Positions 23,818 through 32,250 are shown, counted from the stretch's first letter. The stretch is DNA of 34,535 nt from Oscillospiraceae bacterium (GCA_015068155.1 SVLC01000020.1:1-34535); one strand, 5' to 3'. Program-made: numbers and translations. Notes: a model not told the origin generated them from the letters alone.

Positions 23818-25320
23818 TCACGCCCCGGTTTTTTTCTTTTTTACCAGCAGGGCCACCTTTTCCCAAGTGGTATCATTGGGCTTGGCATAGTAGTCCGCCA
23901 GCGCATTGCAGAAGGCATCAAAATCCTCCTGGGCCACACAACTGCTGTCCCACACCAGGCAAGCAGGCTCCTGGGCCATGTACTGGCGCAGCAGTTTTTC
24001 CAGGGCATTTCTGACAACGGTGGCATCCTTGTAAGGCGACAGAGCGCCAAAACTGTCAATGGGTGTCCGGCCGTTGCTGCCTTCTTTCACCATCCAACCC
24101 AAAAAATCCAGTGTTTCCTGGATATCCGGGCCATAGCCAACGCCGGTAACGGCCCAAAAATCGCTGCAGGTATAGCGCATGGCGTTGCTGCCCTTTACAA
24201 ATGCCGGCAGCAGATCCAATTTGTCGATACCCAGCGCCAGAACCTCTTCAAAGGTAGCGGTGGTGCCGGCATAAAATACGATCCTTTCATTTTGGAAGGA
24301 AGTCAGCGCATTGACCGTGGTCCGGCTGTTGCCCACATACAGGTCAATAAAGGAGCGAAGCTGATCCGAATCCGGAAACGCCGTGCTGAGCAGCGCCGCC
24401 AGGCCCTGGTCGGAAGTGGCGGAAAGATCCGGCTTTCCAAAGGGATAGGTCTTCATGGAAGTCAGATATTTGGCAATATAGGACATGGAATTGTAGCCGG
24501 TCATATCGCTGCGGTAGAAATCCGCCCGGGTAAAGGCGCCGTCTTTCAGCAGACTGGCGTTGAAAATATAACCGAACCAATCCACCGACACCGGCAGCGC
24601 CACCAAGCTTTCTCCCCGGTACATACCGAAGTCCGGGCTGTATAGCTGCTGCGCCGCCTGGGTATCCGTAAGATCCAGGAGCATATCACCGTGTTGCTCC
24701 AGGGTTTGGGCCTGATGAACACAGAATACGGTGGGCGGCGCTTCGGAAGCCATATGCCGGGCCAATCCCTCTTCGCAGCTCTCCCCTTCTTCGTTGGTCA
24801 GAAGGATCACTTCCGTACCGGTGGCCGCATAGTATTCCACCGCCAAAAATACATAGATCTCCAGCAGGCTCTTATCGCAAACATACACCCGCACCTGACC
24901 GGGCGGCGGGGGAGCGGTGGTCTGGGTGGTGGGCGGCGGCGTAGGTTGGGTGGTCGGCGCAGTGCTGGGTTCCGGCGGCGCCGTAGTAGGTGTTGTGGTC
25001 GGCTGGGTAGTGGGCTGGGTAGTGGGTTGGGTAGTCGGCTGAGTGGTGGGTTGGGTGGCAGCAGATGTAGGTGCCGTGGTTGGCAGAACCGGAATAGTCG
25101 GCTGAGAACTGCTGGGCAGCCAGGTGGGCGTGGTGGGAGCCGACGACGAAGAGCTGGTCCCCTCCGTAGGCAAGATGGTCGTGCCGGTGGGACCCACCGA
25201 CATGGGCGGCACCGTGGGCCGGGAGGTCAGTTCGGGATCCGACAGCGTAATGGGCACAAGCAATATCAGAAAGACGGCCAGCATCAGACTGGCAGCCGCG
25301 ATCAACAGGCGTTTGGGCAT
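23818..25320 (-). CDS. Solute-binding-like protein on a Thr/Pro/Gln-rich stalk
   Basis: The product is 500 residues. A hydrophobic segment (about 6-28) is followed by a low-complexity Ser/Thr/Pro/Gln linker (about 35-145), with TTQP repeated in tandem. The rest (about 148-495) looks like an ABC-type extracellular solute-binding protein of the MalE class, for example LPVSVDWFGYIFNASLL where that family makes its hinge. No lipobox cysteine is seen, so it is probably anchored by the N-terminal helix instead of lipid. No permease or ATPase gene is near, so it may be an orphan sensor or receptor. The ATG at 25320 has AAAGGA eight bases upstream; a second ATG three codons earlier overlaps that site. 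Its own promoter lies just upstream. Confidence 0.75.
   Translation of the reverse strand: MPKRLLIAAASLMLAVFLILLVPITLSDPELTSRPTVPPMSVGPTGTTILPTEGTSSSSSAPTTPTWLPSSSQPTIPVLPTTAPTSAATQPTTQPTTQPTTQPTTQPTTTPTTAPPEPSTAPTTQPTPPPTTQTTAPPPPGQVRVYVCDKSLLEIYVFLAVEYYAATGTEVILLTNEEGESCEEGLARHMASEAPPTVFCVHQAQTLEQHGDMLLDLTDTQAAQQLYSPDFGMYRGESLVALPVSVDWFGYIFNASLLKDGAFTRADFYRSDMTGYNSMSYIAKYLTSMKTYPFGKPDLSATSDQGLAALLSTAFPDSDQLRSFIDLYVGNSRTTVNALTSFQNERIVFYAGTTATFEEVLALGIDKLDLLPAFVKGSNAMRYTCSDFWAVTGVGYGPDIQETLDFLGWMVKEGSNGRTPIDSFGALSPYKDATVVRNALEKLLRQYMAQEPACLVWDSSCVAQEDFDAFCNALADYYAKPNDTTWEKVALLVKKKKTGA
25005..25031 (+). repeat. Guanine-quadruplex motif in the TTQP-coding repeats
   Basis: Five GGG runs at 25005, 25012, 25017, 25024 and 25029 are separated by loops of two to four bases, which fits the classic four-tract quadruplex rule. 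The motif is on the plus strand, the template for the leftward gene, and comes from 12-bp repeats coding TTQP in the linker. Confidence 0.7.
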
Positions 25321-25353
25321 AAAAAACATCCTTTTGCTATGGTATATCGTGTT

Positions 25354-25382
25354 ATTATACTGGAAAATCCATTGTTTTGCAA
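25354..25382 (-). promoter_or_regulatory. Promoter of the solute-binding-like gene
   Basis: The -35 box TTGCAA (25377-25382) and perfect -10 box TATAAT (25354-25359) are 17 bp apart, 33 bp before the start codon. The boxes are the same as those of the SH3b peptidase gene. Confidence 0.8.
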
Positions 25383-25423
25383 CTGTTTTATGGAAAAAGC
25401 TTCCCTTTTTCGGAATTTTGTGC

Positions 25424-25429
25424 TATACT
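25424..25429 (+). promoter_or_regulatory. Extended -10 promoter of the AlaX gene
   Basis: TATACT preceded by TGC forms an extended -10, 31 bp before the start codon. No clear -35 box is present. It faces away from the promoter at 25354-25382. Confidence 0.5.
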
Positions 25430-25460
25430 GTAGCAAATCAAACCCGGAAAGGACGCTTTT

Positions 25461-26597
25461 ATGGAAACCGTTAAATTGTATTATCAGGACCCCCATCTGC
25501 AGCATTTCTCAGCCCGGGTGTGCGCCTGCGAAGCCGCCAAAGACGGCTTTTGGGTCACGCTGGATGCCACCGCTTTCTATCCCGAAGGCGGCGGTCAGGC
25601 CTGCGATCTGGGTATTCTGGGCGGTGTCCGGGTGCTGGATGTGCAGGAAAAAGAGGATGCGATCTGCCATTTGTGCGACCGTCCGCTGACCCCCGGCCAA
25701 GTCGTGGAGGGGCAGTTGGATTGGGCCCGCCGTTTTGATCTGATGCAGCAGCATTCCGGCGAGCATATCGTATCCGGCCTGGTGCATAGTATGTTTGGAC
25801 ATCACAACGTAGGCTTCCATGTGGGTTCGGAAACCATGGAGATCGATTTTGACGGCCCCATTCCTCCGGAAGCCCTGGCCGTCATCGAAACCAAAGCCAA
25901 CGAAGCCGTTTGGAAAAATCTGCCGATCCGCTGCTGGTATCCTTCCCGGGAGGAACTGCCCAACACCTTCTACCGCACCAAAAAAGTCCTGCCCTGGCCG
26001 GTGCGGATCGTGGAGATCCCCGGTTACGACGCCTGCGCCTGCTGCGGCACCCATGTGACCCACACCGGCGAGATTGGCCTTATCAAGCTGATTTCCTCTG
26101 TGAAATTCCATGCCGGCGTCCGCATCACCCTATGCTGCGGCGGACGGGCGCTGAAGCTGCTGCAGCAGATCTTTGAAGAAAACCGCCAGGTCAGTCAGAT
26201 CTTCTCGGCAAAAATGCCCGAAACCGCTGCTGCCGCCCGCAAAACCGCGGAAGCGCTGGCCGCGGAAAAACTGCGGGCCAACACGCTGCAATCCCAGCTT
26301 TTCCATCACATCGCCGCCGAATATGCCGGTCAGGGCAACGTCTGCCGCTTTGAAGAAGATTTGGCCCCGGCGCAGTTGCGGGAATTGGCCGACAAGATCG
26401 CCGATGTCTGCGGCGGTTGGGCCGCCGTGCTGGGTGGCAGCGACGGCAATTACAGCATCTGTATCGTTTCCCGTCACGGCGATGTCAAGGCCATCGGCCA
26501 GGCCCTGGGCGCCCGGGGCGGCGGCAAACCCGGCTTCTTCCAGGGTAGTTTACAGGCCGCCCGTCAGCAGGTCCTGCAGATCCTGGCAGAATTGTAA
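25461..26597 (+). CDS. AlaX-type alanyl-tRNA editing protein (long form)
   Basis: The 378-residue product is like the editing half of alanyl-tRNA synthetase, without the catalytic domain. It removes wrongly attached serine or glycine from tRNA-Ala in the cytoplasm. The zinc site is visible as HSGEH (H98 and H102) and CCGTH (C194 and H198). AFYPEGGGQ near residue 38 is typical of the family. The C-terminal part has the DHHA1 end GGGKPGFFQGS, making this the long AlaX form. The ATG has AAAGGA seven bases upstream. It is a single gene; no clear terminator is seen before gap. Confidence 0.92.
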   Translation: METVKLYYQDPHLQHFSARVCACEAAKDGFWVTLDATAFYPEGGGQACDLGILGGVRVLDVQEKEDAICHLCDRPLTPGQVVEGQLDWARRFDLMQQHSGEHIVSGLVHSMFGHHNVGFHVGSETMEIDFDGPIPPEALAVIETKANEAVWKNLPIRCWYPSREELPNTFYRTKKVLPWPVRIVEIPGYDACACCGTHVTHTGEIGLIKLISSVKFHAGVRITLCCGGRALKLLQQIFEENRQVSQIFSAKMPETAAAARKTAEALAAEKLRANTLQSQLFHHIAAEYAGQGNVCRFEEDLAPAQLRELADKIADVCGGWAAVLGGSDGNYSICIVSRHGDVKAIGQALGARGGGKPGFFQGSLQAARQQVLQILAEL

Positions 26598-26697
26598 TGT
26601 TCCCAAAAACCCGTCAGGATTGGTGGATTTGCCCATTTCTTTGTGAAATTTTACATTTTACCCTTGTTAAAATGTGATCTTTTTACATTTTTCACAG

Positions 26698-26726
26698 TTT
26701 ACAAGAAAAAATCGGTATTGTATAAT
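26698..26726 (+). promoter_or_regulatory. Promoter of gap
   Basis: The -35 box TTTACA (26698-26703) and perfect -10 box TATAAT (26721-26726) are 17 bp apart. Upstream is an AT-rich stretch with TTGTGAAA (26641-26648), TTGTTAAA (26664-26671) and two TTTTACATTTT copies, which could be operator half-sites or an UP element. Confidence 0.85.
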
Positions 26727-26807
26727 ACATTTGTACAGCATACATCTGTATGTTAAAAAAATCTCCCTGCAAAATAAGCAGAATTTTTATTTTTGGAGGA
26801 ATTTACC

Positions 26808-27830
26808 ATGTCTGTTAAAGTTGCTATCAACGGTTTTGGCCGTATCGGCCGTCTGGCTTTCCGTCAGATGTTCGGCGCCGAGGGTTTCGAGGTCGTCGCC
26901 ATCAACGACCTGACCAGCCCCAAGATGCTGGCCCATCTGCTGAAGTACGATTCCACCCAGGGCGCTTACGCTCTGCCCTTCGGTACCCATACTGTCGAGG
27001 CCGGTGAGGATCACATTATTGTCGATGGCAAGAAGATCACCATCTACGCCATGGCCAACGCCGCCGAGCTGCCCTGGGGCGAGCTGAATGTGGATGTGGT
27101 GCTGGAATGCACCGGCTTCTACACCAGCAAGGCTAAGGCCCAGGCTCACATTGACGCCGGCGCCAAGAAGGTCGTCATTTCCGCCCCCGCCGGCAACGAC
27201 CTGCCCACCATCGTTTACAATGTCAACCACGAGACCCTGACCAAGGAAGACAACATCATCTCCGCCGCTTCCTGCACCACCAACTGCCTGGCTCCCATGG
27301 CCAAGGCTTTGAACGATCTGGCCACCATCGAGGCCGGCATCATGTGCACCATCCACGCCTACACCGGCGACCAGATGATCCTGGACGGTCCCCAGAGAAA
27401 GGGCGACCTGCGCCGTTCCAGAGCCGGCGCCATCAATATCGTGCCCAACTCCACCGGCGCTGCCAAGGCCATCGGCCTGGTCATCCCCGAGCTGAACGGC
27501 AAGCTTATCGGCGCTGCCCAGCGTATCCCCACCCCCACCGGCTCCACCACCATGCTGAACGCTGTTGTGGCTAAGGAAGTCACCGTGGCCGAGATCAACG
27601 CCGCCATGAAGGCCGCCGCTACCGAGTCCTATGGCTACACCGAGGACGAGATCGTTTCCTCCGATGTCATCGGCATGCGCTTCGGCTCCCTGTTCGATGC
27701 TACCCAGACCATGGTCAACAAGCTGCCCGACGGCAAGACCCAGGTTCAGGTGGTTTCCTGGTACGACAACGAGAACTCCTATGTTTCTCAGATGTGCCGC
27801 ACCATCAAGCACTTCGCTTCCCTGCTGTAA
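26808..27830 (+). CDS. gap: Glyceraldehyde-3-phosphate dehydrogenase
   Basis: The enzyme oxidises glyceraldehyde-3-phosphate to 1,3-bisphosphoglycerate in glycolysis, in the cytoplasm. The 340-residue product begins with the NAD-binding [12 protein letters not shown]. The catalytic cysteine is Cys156 in [12 protein letters not shown], with its His183 partner in [18 protein letters not shown] near the C terminus is also typical. The start is the ATG at 26808, with GGAGG eight bases upstream, not the ATG at 26793. Codon use is strongly biased (AAG for Lys, CTG for Leu), as expected for a very highly expressed gene. A strong terminator follows. No other glycolytic genes are adjacent. Confidence 0.98.
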   Translation: MSVKVAINGFGRIGRLAFRQMFGAEGFEVVAINDLTSPKMLAHLLKYDSTQGAYALPFGTHTVEAGEDHIIVDGKKITIYAMANAAELPWGELNVDVVLECTGFYTSKAKAQAHIDAGAKKVVISAPAGNDLPTIVYNVNHETLTKEDNIISAASCTTNCLAPMAKALNDLATIEAGIMCTIHAYTGDQMILDGPQRKGDLRRSRAGAINIVPNSTGAAKAIGLVIPELNGKLIGAAQRIPTPTGSTTMLNAVVAKEVTVAEINAAMKAAATESYGYTEDEIVSSDVIGMRFGSLFDATQTMVNKLPDGKTQVQVVSWYDNENSYVSQMCRTIKHFASLL

Positions 27831-27847
27831 TCAAAACGCAAAAACAG

Positions 27848-27877
27848 ACTGCCGCCCGTTTTGGGCGGCAGTTTTTT
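27848..27877 (+). terminator. Rho-independent terminator of gap
   Basis: The 10-bp stem ACTGCCGCCC (27848-27857) with GGGCGGCAGT (27863-27872) is followed by TTTTT. It lies 17 bp after the stop codon. Confidence 0.95.
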
Positions 27878-27884
27878 CTGACAA

Positions 27885-27912
27885 AGAACCCACGCCGGAC
27901 GGCGTGGGTTCT
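27885..27912 (-). terminator. Hairpin terminator of the symporter gene
   Basis: A perfect 12-bp stem (27885-27896 with 27901-27912) lies six bases after the symporter stop codon. The U-tract on the minus strand is short (TTGTC after the stem), so it may be a weaker terminator. With the gap terminator it forms a back-to-back pair between convergent genes. Confidence 0.75.
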
Positions 27913-27917
27913 GCTAT

Positions 27918-29207
27918 TTACTCTTCTGTTACTTCTGTGACTTCTTCGGTCTTGCCGGAGAGCTTCTTCTGCAGCCAATCCTTGCCGGTGACGAAGCGCT
28001 CAACGATGTAGGACACCACATAGTCGCCTGCGGCATTCAGCATGGTTGCCGGAGGATCCACCAGGTAACCCAGGGCGATCATGATGGGATAGGCGATAGC
28101 CATATGCTCGGGGAAGAAGGCTGCGCACAGCACCAATTCGCCGGTGCCGCCGCCGCCGGGAATACCGGACATAGCCACGGAGGAGAACACTGCTACGGCG
28201 ATAGCCAGGATGGCTTCGCTGGCGCCGAAATCTCTGCCCAGCACGCCGAACACGAAGGCGACCTTCATGATGGCGCTCATGGCGGAGCCGTCCATGTGCA
28301 TGGTTGCGCCCAGGGGCAGGGTGATGTTGGCGACATCCTTGGAAATGCCGGTCTTTTCGGCAGCTTCCATGTTGGTGGGGATGGTTGCCACGCTGGAGCA
28401 GGTGCCGAAGGATACAACGGCAGGATTAAACAGATTCCGGAACATCACCTTGGCGCCGCCCTTACCGCCGCCGAAACGGGCATACAGGGGGAACAGGGTG
28501 AACATATATACAAAGCAAACCACATAGTACACAGCCAGCGTCTTGGAGTAGTCACCCACCAGCTGAGGGCCGTACTCGGCAACCAGGGAGGCAAAGAAGC
28601 CGAAGAAGCCGATGGGCGCATAGTAGGAGATCAGCTTGACCATGTTCAGCAGCGCATCCGTAGCGCTGGCCAGGATCTTGGCGATGACGGTTTCCTTACC
28701 GCCGGAGAGCTGAACGCCAAAACCAAACAGAACGGCAAACACCAGCAGCGGCAGGATGGCTCTGCGGCTCAGCAGTTCGGAGAAATCGGGCTTGGTGAAG
28801 AAGGCAACGATCATGTCGCCCAGCGCCATAGGTTCATCCACATCGCCGGCCACGGCATTGTACTCGCCGGATACCAGGGGAATGAACCGGGCGATCAAAT
28901 ACATGATCACAGCGGCGATGGTGGCAGTCACAAAGAAAGAACCAACGGTAACGCCCATGACCTTACCGGCCTTTTTGGCGCTGCTCATATTGGCCACAGC
29001 GGAGGAGATGGAGCAGAATACCATCGGCACCACCACACAGAACATCATGTTGATGTACAAAGTACCCAGAGGTGCCAGAACCTTGGCGCCCTTGGTGGCA
29101 TTTTCGCCGTCGGTGATCTCAGGGAAGAGTATACCCACTACGCAGCCGGCAATGATGCCCAAAAGCATCAGCATCATAAAGCCGTATTTCTTCAGAAAGT
29201 TTTTCAT
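27918..29207 (-). CDS. Dicarboxylate/amino-acid:cation symporter (DAACS family)
   Basis: The 429-residue product is a membrane carrier of the SLC1/GltP type, which takes up glutamate, aspartate, serine or dicarboxylates with Na+ or H+. Several hydrophobic segments are seen, plus the substrate-site blocks TCSSVATIPTNMEAAEKTG (HP1 region) and GATMHMDGSA (TM7 region), and the HP2-like SGIPGGGGTGEL. The exact substrate cannot be read from the sequence. I chose the ATG at 29207, which has GGGAGG seven bases upstream; an in-frame ATG at 29261 lies in the promoter region. It diverges from an AraC-type regulator that may control it. The tail ends in TEEVTEVTEE, acidic and cytoplasmic. Confidence 0.93.
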   Translation of the reverse strand: MKNFLKKYGFMMLMLLGIIAGCVVGILFPEITDGENATKGAKVLAPLGTLYINMMFCVVVPMVFCSISSAVANMSSAKKAGKVMGVTVGSFFVTATIAAVIMYLIARFIPLVSGEYNAVAGDVDEPMALGDMIVAFFTKPDFSELLSRRAILPLLVFAVLFGFGVQLSGGKETVIAKILASATDALLNMVKLISYYAPIGFFGFFASLVAEYGPQLVGDYSKTLAVYYVVCFVYMFTLFPLYARFGGGKGGAKVMFRNLFNPAVVSFGTCSSVATIPTNMEAAEKTGISKDVANITLPLGATMHMDGSAMSAIMKVAFVFGVLGRDFGASEAILAIAVAVFSSVAMSGIPGGGGTGELVLCAAFFPEHMAIAYPIMIALGYLVDPPATMLNAAGDYVVSYIVERFVTGKDWLQKKLSGKTEEVTEVTEE

Positions 29208-29238
29208 ACGCTTACCTCCCGGTAATATTTTCTTGATT

Positions 29239-29267
29239 ATCATATACCGCACCTCTTGCAAAGTAAA
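29239..29267 (-). promoter_or_regulatory. Promoter of the symporter gene
   Basis: The -35 box TTTACT (29262-29267) and -10 box TATGAT (29239-29244) are 17 bp apart. It overlaps the divergent promoter of the AraC-type gene, so a protein bound here could affect both. Confidence 0.6.
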
Positions 29268-29285
29268 CGCATATTATGCTATACT
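29256..29285 (+). promoter_or_regulatory. Promoter of the AraC-family regulator gene, with repeats
   Basis: The -35 box TTGCAA (29256-29261) and -10 box TATACT (29280-29285) are 18 bp apart, and the -10 is extended by TGC. TTGCAAA occurs again at 29288-29294, and TGCTAT occurs twice, 21 bp apart (29277 and 29298), a spacing typical of AraC-type half-sites. Confidence 0.55.
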
Positions 29286-29355
29286 TATTGCAAATCGTGC
29301 TATTCCGTCCATTTGCATTCTATACATATGGGAAGCGCGTAGAGGAAGTGTATCC

Positions 29356-30219
29356 ATGCTCAACGAAAATTACGAAAAAAAAGGTTACCTTTTGGAAGAT
29401 TTCCGCCTTTTTCACCTGCGGGGGGCCCAGGGTGTTAAGACCGACTTCCATTATCACGAATTTTGCAAGCTGCTGCTGTTGGTCTCCGGCAGCGGCGGCT
29501 ATTGGGCCGAAGGGCGGCAATACACCCTGCTGCCCGGGGATGTGGTGCTATTGGGCAGTCACTGCGTACATAAACCGGAATTTTCCGCCAACGCCCCCTA
29601 TGAACGGATCATTCTCTATATTTCCCCGGATTTTCTGCAGCGCTCCTCCAGTGCCGACTGCGATCTTTTGGAAATCTTCTCCGGCAGGCAAGGCCATGTC
29701 TACCGTCCCCAGGCCCAGGCAAGCCAAAAGCTGACAGCGCTGATGGCCGCCCTGGAACGGGAGCTTTCCGGCGGCGAACGATACGGCCGCATCGTCCTCA
29801 GCAGCGGCCTGCTGCTGCGATTGCTGGTGCAGATCGGCCGGGATCTGCAGGGCGGCAGCAATCTGCCTGCCCCCATCACGCCTACGGATCCCCGGATCCC
29901 GGCGATCCAAAGCTATATCATCCGCCACATCGAAGAGGATCTGCCCATCGACCGGATCGCGGAGGCCTTTTTTCTCAGCAAATTCCACATGATGCGGCTG
30001 TTTCGCGCCCAAACCGGTCTGAGCATCCACGACTATATCACCCAGCAGCGGCTAAACCTGGCCCGGGATATGATCCGCCAGGGCATCAGCGCCACCGATG
30101 CCGCCTTCCGCTGCGGCTACAGCAGTTACAGTTCCTTCACCCGCGCCTGCGCCAAGCACTACGGCACCACTCCCACCGGCCGTCATGCTGCCGTAAAGAT
30201 GGATGCCACCTTTGAATAA
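29356..30219 (+). CDS. AraC-family transcriptional regulator
   Basis: The 287-residue product has an N-terminal cupin-like sensor domain (about 1-150), with FHYHEFCKLLLL and LLPGDVVLLGSHCVHKPEF. The C-terminal part (about 188-287) holds two helix-turn-helix motifs of the AraC type, with RIAEAFFLSKFHMMRLFRA followed by AAFRCGYSSYSSFTRACAKH. These regulators usually sense a small molecule and activate nearby transport or metabolic genes. It is divergent from the DAACS symporter, a likely target; the effector is unknown. The ATG at 29356 has GAGG about ten bases upstream. Confidence 0.92.
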   Translation: MLNENYEKKGYLLEDFRLFHLRGAQGVKTDFHYHEFCKLLLLVSGSGGYWAEGRQYTLLPGDVVLLGSHCVHKPEFSANAPYERIILYISPDFLQRSSSADCDLLEIFSGRQGHVYRPQAQASQKLTALMAALERELSGGERYGRIVLSSGLLLRLLVQIGRDLQGGSNLPAPITPTDPRIPAIQSYIIRHIEEDLPIDRIAEAFFLSKFHMMRLFRAQTGLSIHDYITQQRLNLARDMIRQGISATDAAFRCGYSSYSSFTRACAKHYGTTPTGRHAAVKMDATFE

Positions 30220-30254
30220 GACCGCCCCACCGGCGCGGCCGTGATGGCAAGCAG

Positions 30255-30280
30255 CCGCAGATTTGCCTCTGCCGGTTTTA
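30255..30280 (+). terminator. Possible terminator of the AraC-family gene
   Basis: CCGCAGA and TCTGCCGG can pair with one bulged base, and the stem is followed by TTTTATTT. It lies about 35 bp after the stop codon and before the MoxR promoter. The stem is imperfect. Confidence 0.4.
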
Positions 30281-30295
30281 TTTCGCCCCGGCTAC

Positions 30296-30324
30296 TTGCT
30301 TTTTCCCCGTATACTTGCTAGAAT
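30296..30324 (+). promoter_or_regulatory. Promoter of the second MoxR operon
   Basis: The -35 box TTGCTT (30296-30301) and -10 box TAGAAT (30319-30324) are 17 bp apart, 35 bp before the MoxR start. Confidence 0.65.
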
Positions 30325-30359
30325 GAACGAAATATATGTTTCAAAGGAGTGGCTTCTGT

Positions 30360-31313
30360 ATGGAAACTACCAATTTATCCGTCGCTGCCCTGAGTCAGAA
30401 TATCCTGGGTCAGGTGCGGCAGGTCATCGTAGGCAAGGATCACCAGCTTCGGCTGGTGTTGGCCGCCATGCTGGCCAAGGGCCACATCCTGCTGGAGGAT
30501 ATCCCCGGCGTGGGGAAAACCACCATGGCCCTGGCTTTTTCCAAGACCCTGCAGCTTGGCTGCAGCCGCGTGCAGTTTACCCCCGATGTGCTGCCTTCCG
30601 ATGTGACCGGTTATTCCATTTTGGACCAAAGCACCGGCAAAATGACCTATCAGCCCGGCGCGGTGCTGTGCAACCTGTTCTTGGCCGACGAATTGAACCG
30701 GGCCACTTCCCGAACCCAATCCGCGCTGCTGGAGGCCATGGAAGAGGGCCAGGTCACCGTGGATGGCAACAGTTATCCCGTTCCCCTGCCCTTCACCGTC
30801 ATCGCCACCCAGAACCCCACCGGCGCCGCCGGCACCCAACTGCTGCCCGACAGCCAGATGGACCGTTTTATGATCCGGCTGAGCCTGGGCTATCCCGGCA
30901 TCACCGACGAGATCAACATGGTGCTGGGCCGACAGCAGGCCAATCCTCTGCATGTTCTGCAGCCGCTGCTGGACCGGCAGACGCTGCTGGCCATGCAGGA
31001 AGCGGTGGAAAAAACCTATGTGCATCAGCAGGTGGTGGCCTATACCGTCAATCTCATCGCCGCCACCCGGCAGCATCCTCTGCTGGCCCGTGGCGCCAGT
31101 CCCAGGGCCACCCTGGCGGTGATCTCCCTGTCCAAGGCCCTGGCGCAGATGGCCGGACGGGACTTTGTGGTGCCGGAGGATGTGATGGAGGCGGCCACCC
31201 ACGCCCTGCCCCACCGGCTTCTGCTGAGTCCCGGAGCGCAATCGCAAAATCAGCGGGCCGAAGATGTGGTAACGCAGTTGTTGCGGACGATCCCCGCCCC
31301 CCGTCTGCGCTGA
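30360..31313 (+). CDS. MoxR-family AAA+ ATPase (second copy)
   Basis: The product has 317 residues, normal for a MoxR. It has VIVGKDHQLRL (22-32), Walker A IPGVGKTT (48-55) and Walker B LFLADE (106-111). NPTGAAGTQLLPDSQMDRF carries the sensor and arginine-finger region, as expected for the family. MoxR ATPases act with DUF58 and transglutaminase partners, as the next two genes here suggest. The ATG at 30360 has AAAGGAG upstream at a slightly long spacing of about ten bases. It lies four bases before the DUF58 start, so it is the first gene of a three-gene operon. It differs from the MoxR at the left edge in sequence and partner set. Confidence 0.96.
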   Translation: METTNLSVAALSQNILGQVRQVIVGKDHQLRLVLAAMLAKGHILLEDIPGVGKTTMALAFSKTLQLGCSRVQFTPDVLPSDVTGYSILDQSTGKMTYQPGAVLCNLFLADELNRATSRTQSALLEAMEEGQVTVDGNSYPVPLPFTVIATQNPTGAAGTQLLPDSQMDRFMIRLSLGYPGITDEINMVLGRQQANPLHVLQPLLDRQTLLAMQEAVEKTYVHQQVVAYTVNLIAATRQHPLLARGASPRATLAVISLSKALAQMAGRDFVVPEDVMEAATHALPHRLLLSPGAQSQNQRAEDVVTQLLRTIPAPRLR

Positions 31314-31317
31314 TGCC

Positions 31318-32250
31318 ATGGTAAAACGCTGGCTGGTTTACGGCGCAGTGTGGGCCTGCTGCCTGATTTTTTACCTGTTTTACAAGGAATGGTTTTCCTA
31401 CTTACTGCTCACCGCCGTTACGGCGCTGCCGCTTTTCAGTCTGCTGTTGAGTCTGCCGGTGATCCTCTCTGCCAAGCCCCAGTTGTACATACCGCCCATG
31501 ATCCCCAGAGGCACCTTTGTACAGATGGATATCCGGCTGCGCACCGCCTTCCCCCTGCCCCGATGGACTCTGCGGATCACGGGACGGCATCTGCTGTGGG
31601 GTAAGGATTGGGTGCTGCGGCCCGGCGGTGATTTTCCCACAGAGCATTGCGGCACCGTAACCTGCAAATGCACCCATTTTTGGATTTATGACTATTTAGG
31701 CATGTTCCGCCTGCCCAAACGCAGTCCCGCCACCTTCCGGGTTTCGGTGCGGCCCGTTCCGGAACAGCCCGTTCCCGCCCCGGATGTGACCAATTATCTG
31801 TCCCAGGCCTGGCAGCCCAAGCCCGGCGGCGGCTTTGCCGAGCATCACGAACTGCGGCTATACCGCCCCGGCGATCATCTGAAGCAGATCCACTGGAAGC
31901 TGTCGGCCAAAACCGGCAAGCTGATCTTCCGGGAAGCAATGATCCCCCAAGGCGGCCGTATGCTGCTCTGGCTGCACCACAGCGGCACCCCCTCCGCCCT
32001 GGACAGAAAGCTGGACCGGCTGGTATGGGTAAGCAATTTTCTGCTGCAGCAAGGCCTGCAGCACGATGTCTTGGCCTATACCCATCTCGGTCCCCAGCTT
32101 TGGCACATCGGCACCGAGCACACCCTGGCGGATGTGCTGGACGCGCTGCTGTCCACCGCGCCGCTGGAAGAAGATGATAAAGAAACCCTGACCGGCATCA
32201 GTGCCACCTGGCAGTTCTATATCGGAGGTGACGACTATGAAAAAGTTTGA
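31318..32250 (+). CDS. DUF58-domain membrane protein
   Basis: This 310-residue protein has two N-terminal hydrophobic segments (about 7-22 and 26-50). The DUF58 signature ELRLYRPGDHLKQIHWK lies at 178-194, followed by TGKLIFRE. DUF58 proteins regularly stand between a MoxR ATPase and a transglutaminase-like protein; a VWA-like role in binding partner proteins has been proposed. No good ribosome site precedes the ATG, which is four bases after the MoxR stop, so translation probably couples to moxR. It overlaps the transglutaminase start by 14 bp. Confidence 0.93.
   Translation: MVKRWLVYGAVWACCLIFYLFYKEWFSYLLLTAVTALPLFSLLLSLPVILSAKPQLYIPPMIPRGTFVQMDIRLRTAFPLPRWTLRITGRHLLWGKDWVLRPGGDFPTEHCGTVTCKCTHFWIYDYLGMFRLPKRSPATFRVSVRPVPEQPVPAPDVTNYLSQAWQPKPGGGFAEHHELRLYRPGDHLKQIHWKLSAKTGKLIFREAMIPQGGRMLLWLHHSGTPSALDRKLDRLVWVSNFLLQQGLQHDVLAYTHLGPQLWHIGTEHTLADVLDALLSTAPLEEDDKETLTGISATWQFYIGGDDYEKV

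Noticed and set aside
23785..23830. Possible terminator after the solute-binding gene
   Set aside because: Only four-base stems can be drawn and no clear U-tract follows on the minus strand.
24997..25066. Short repeats in the solute-binding gene considered as a CRISPR array
   Set aside because: The 12-bp period has no spacers and stays in frame coding TTQP; it is a protein linker.
26598..26640. Possible terminator after the AlaX gene
   Set aside because: No stable hairpin with a U-tract is visible; read-through into gap or a distant end is possible.
26787..27812. A 341-codon minus-strand frame opposite gap
   Set aside because: It is a mirror of the biased codon use of gap; the translation is Gly/His/Val-rich with no recognisable domain.
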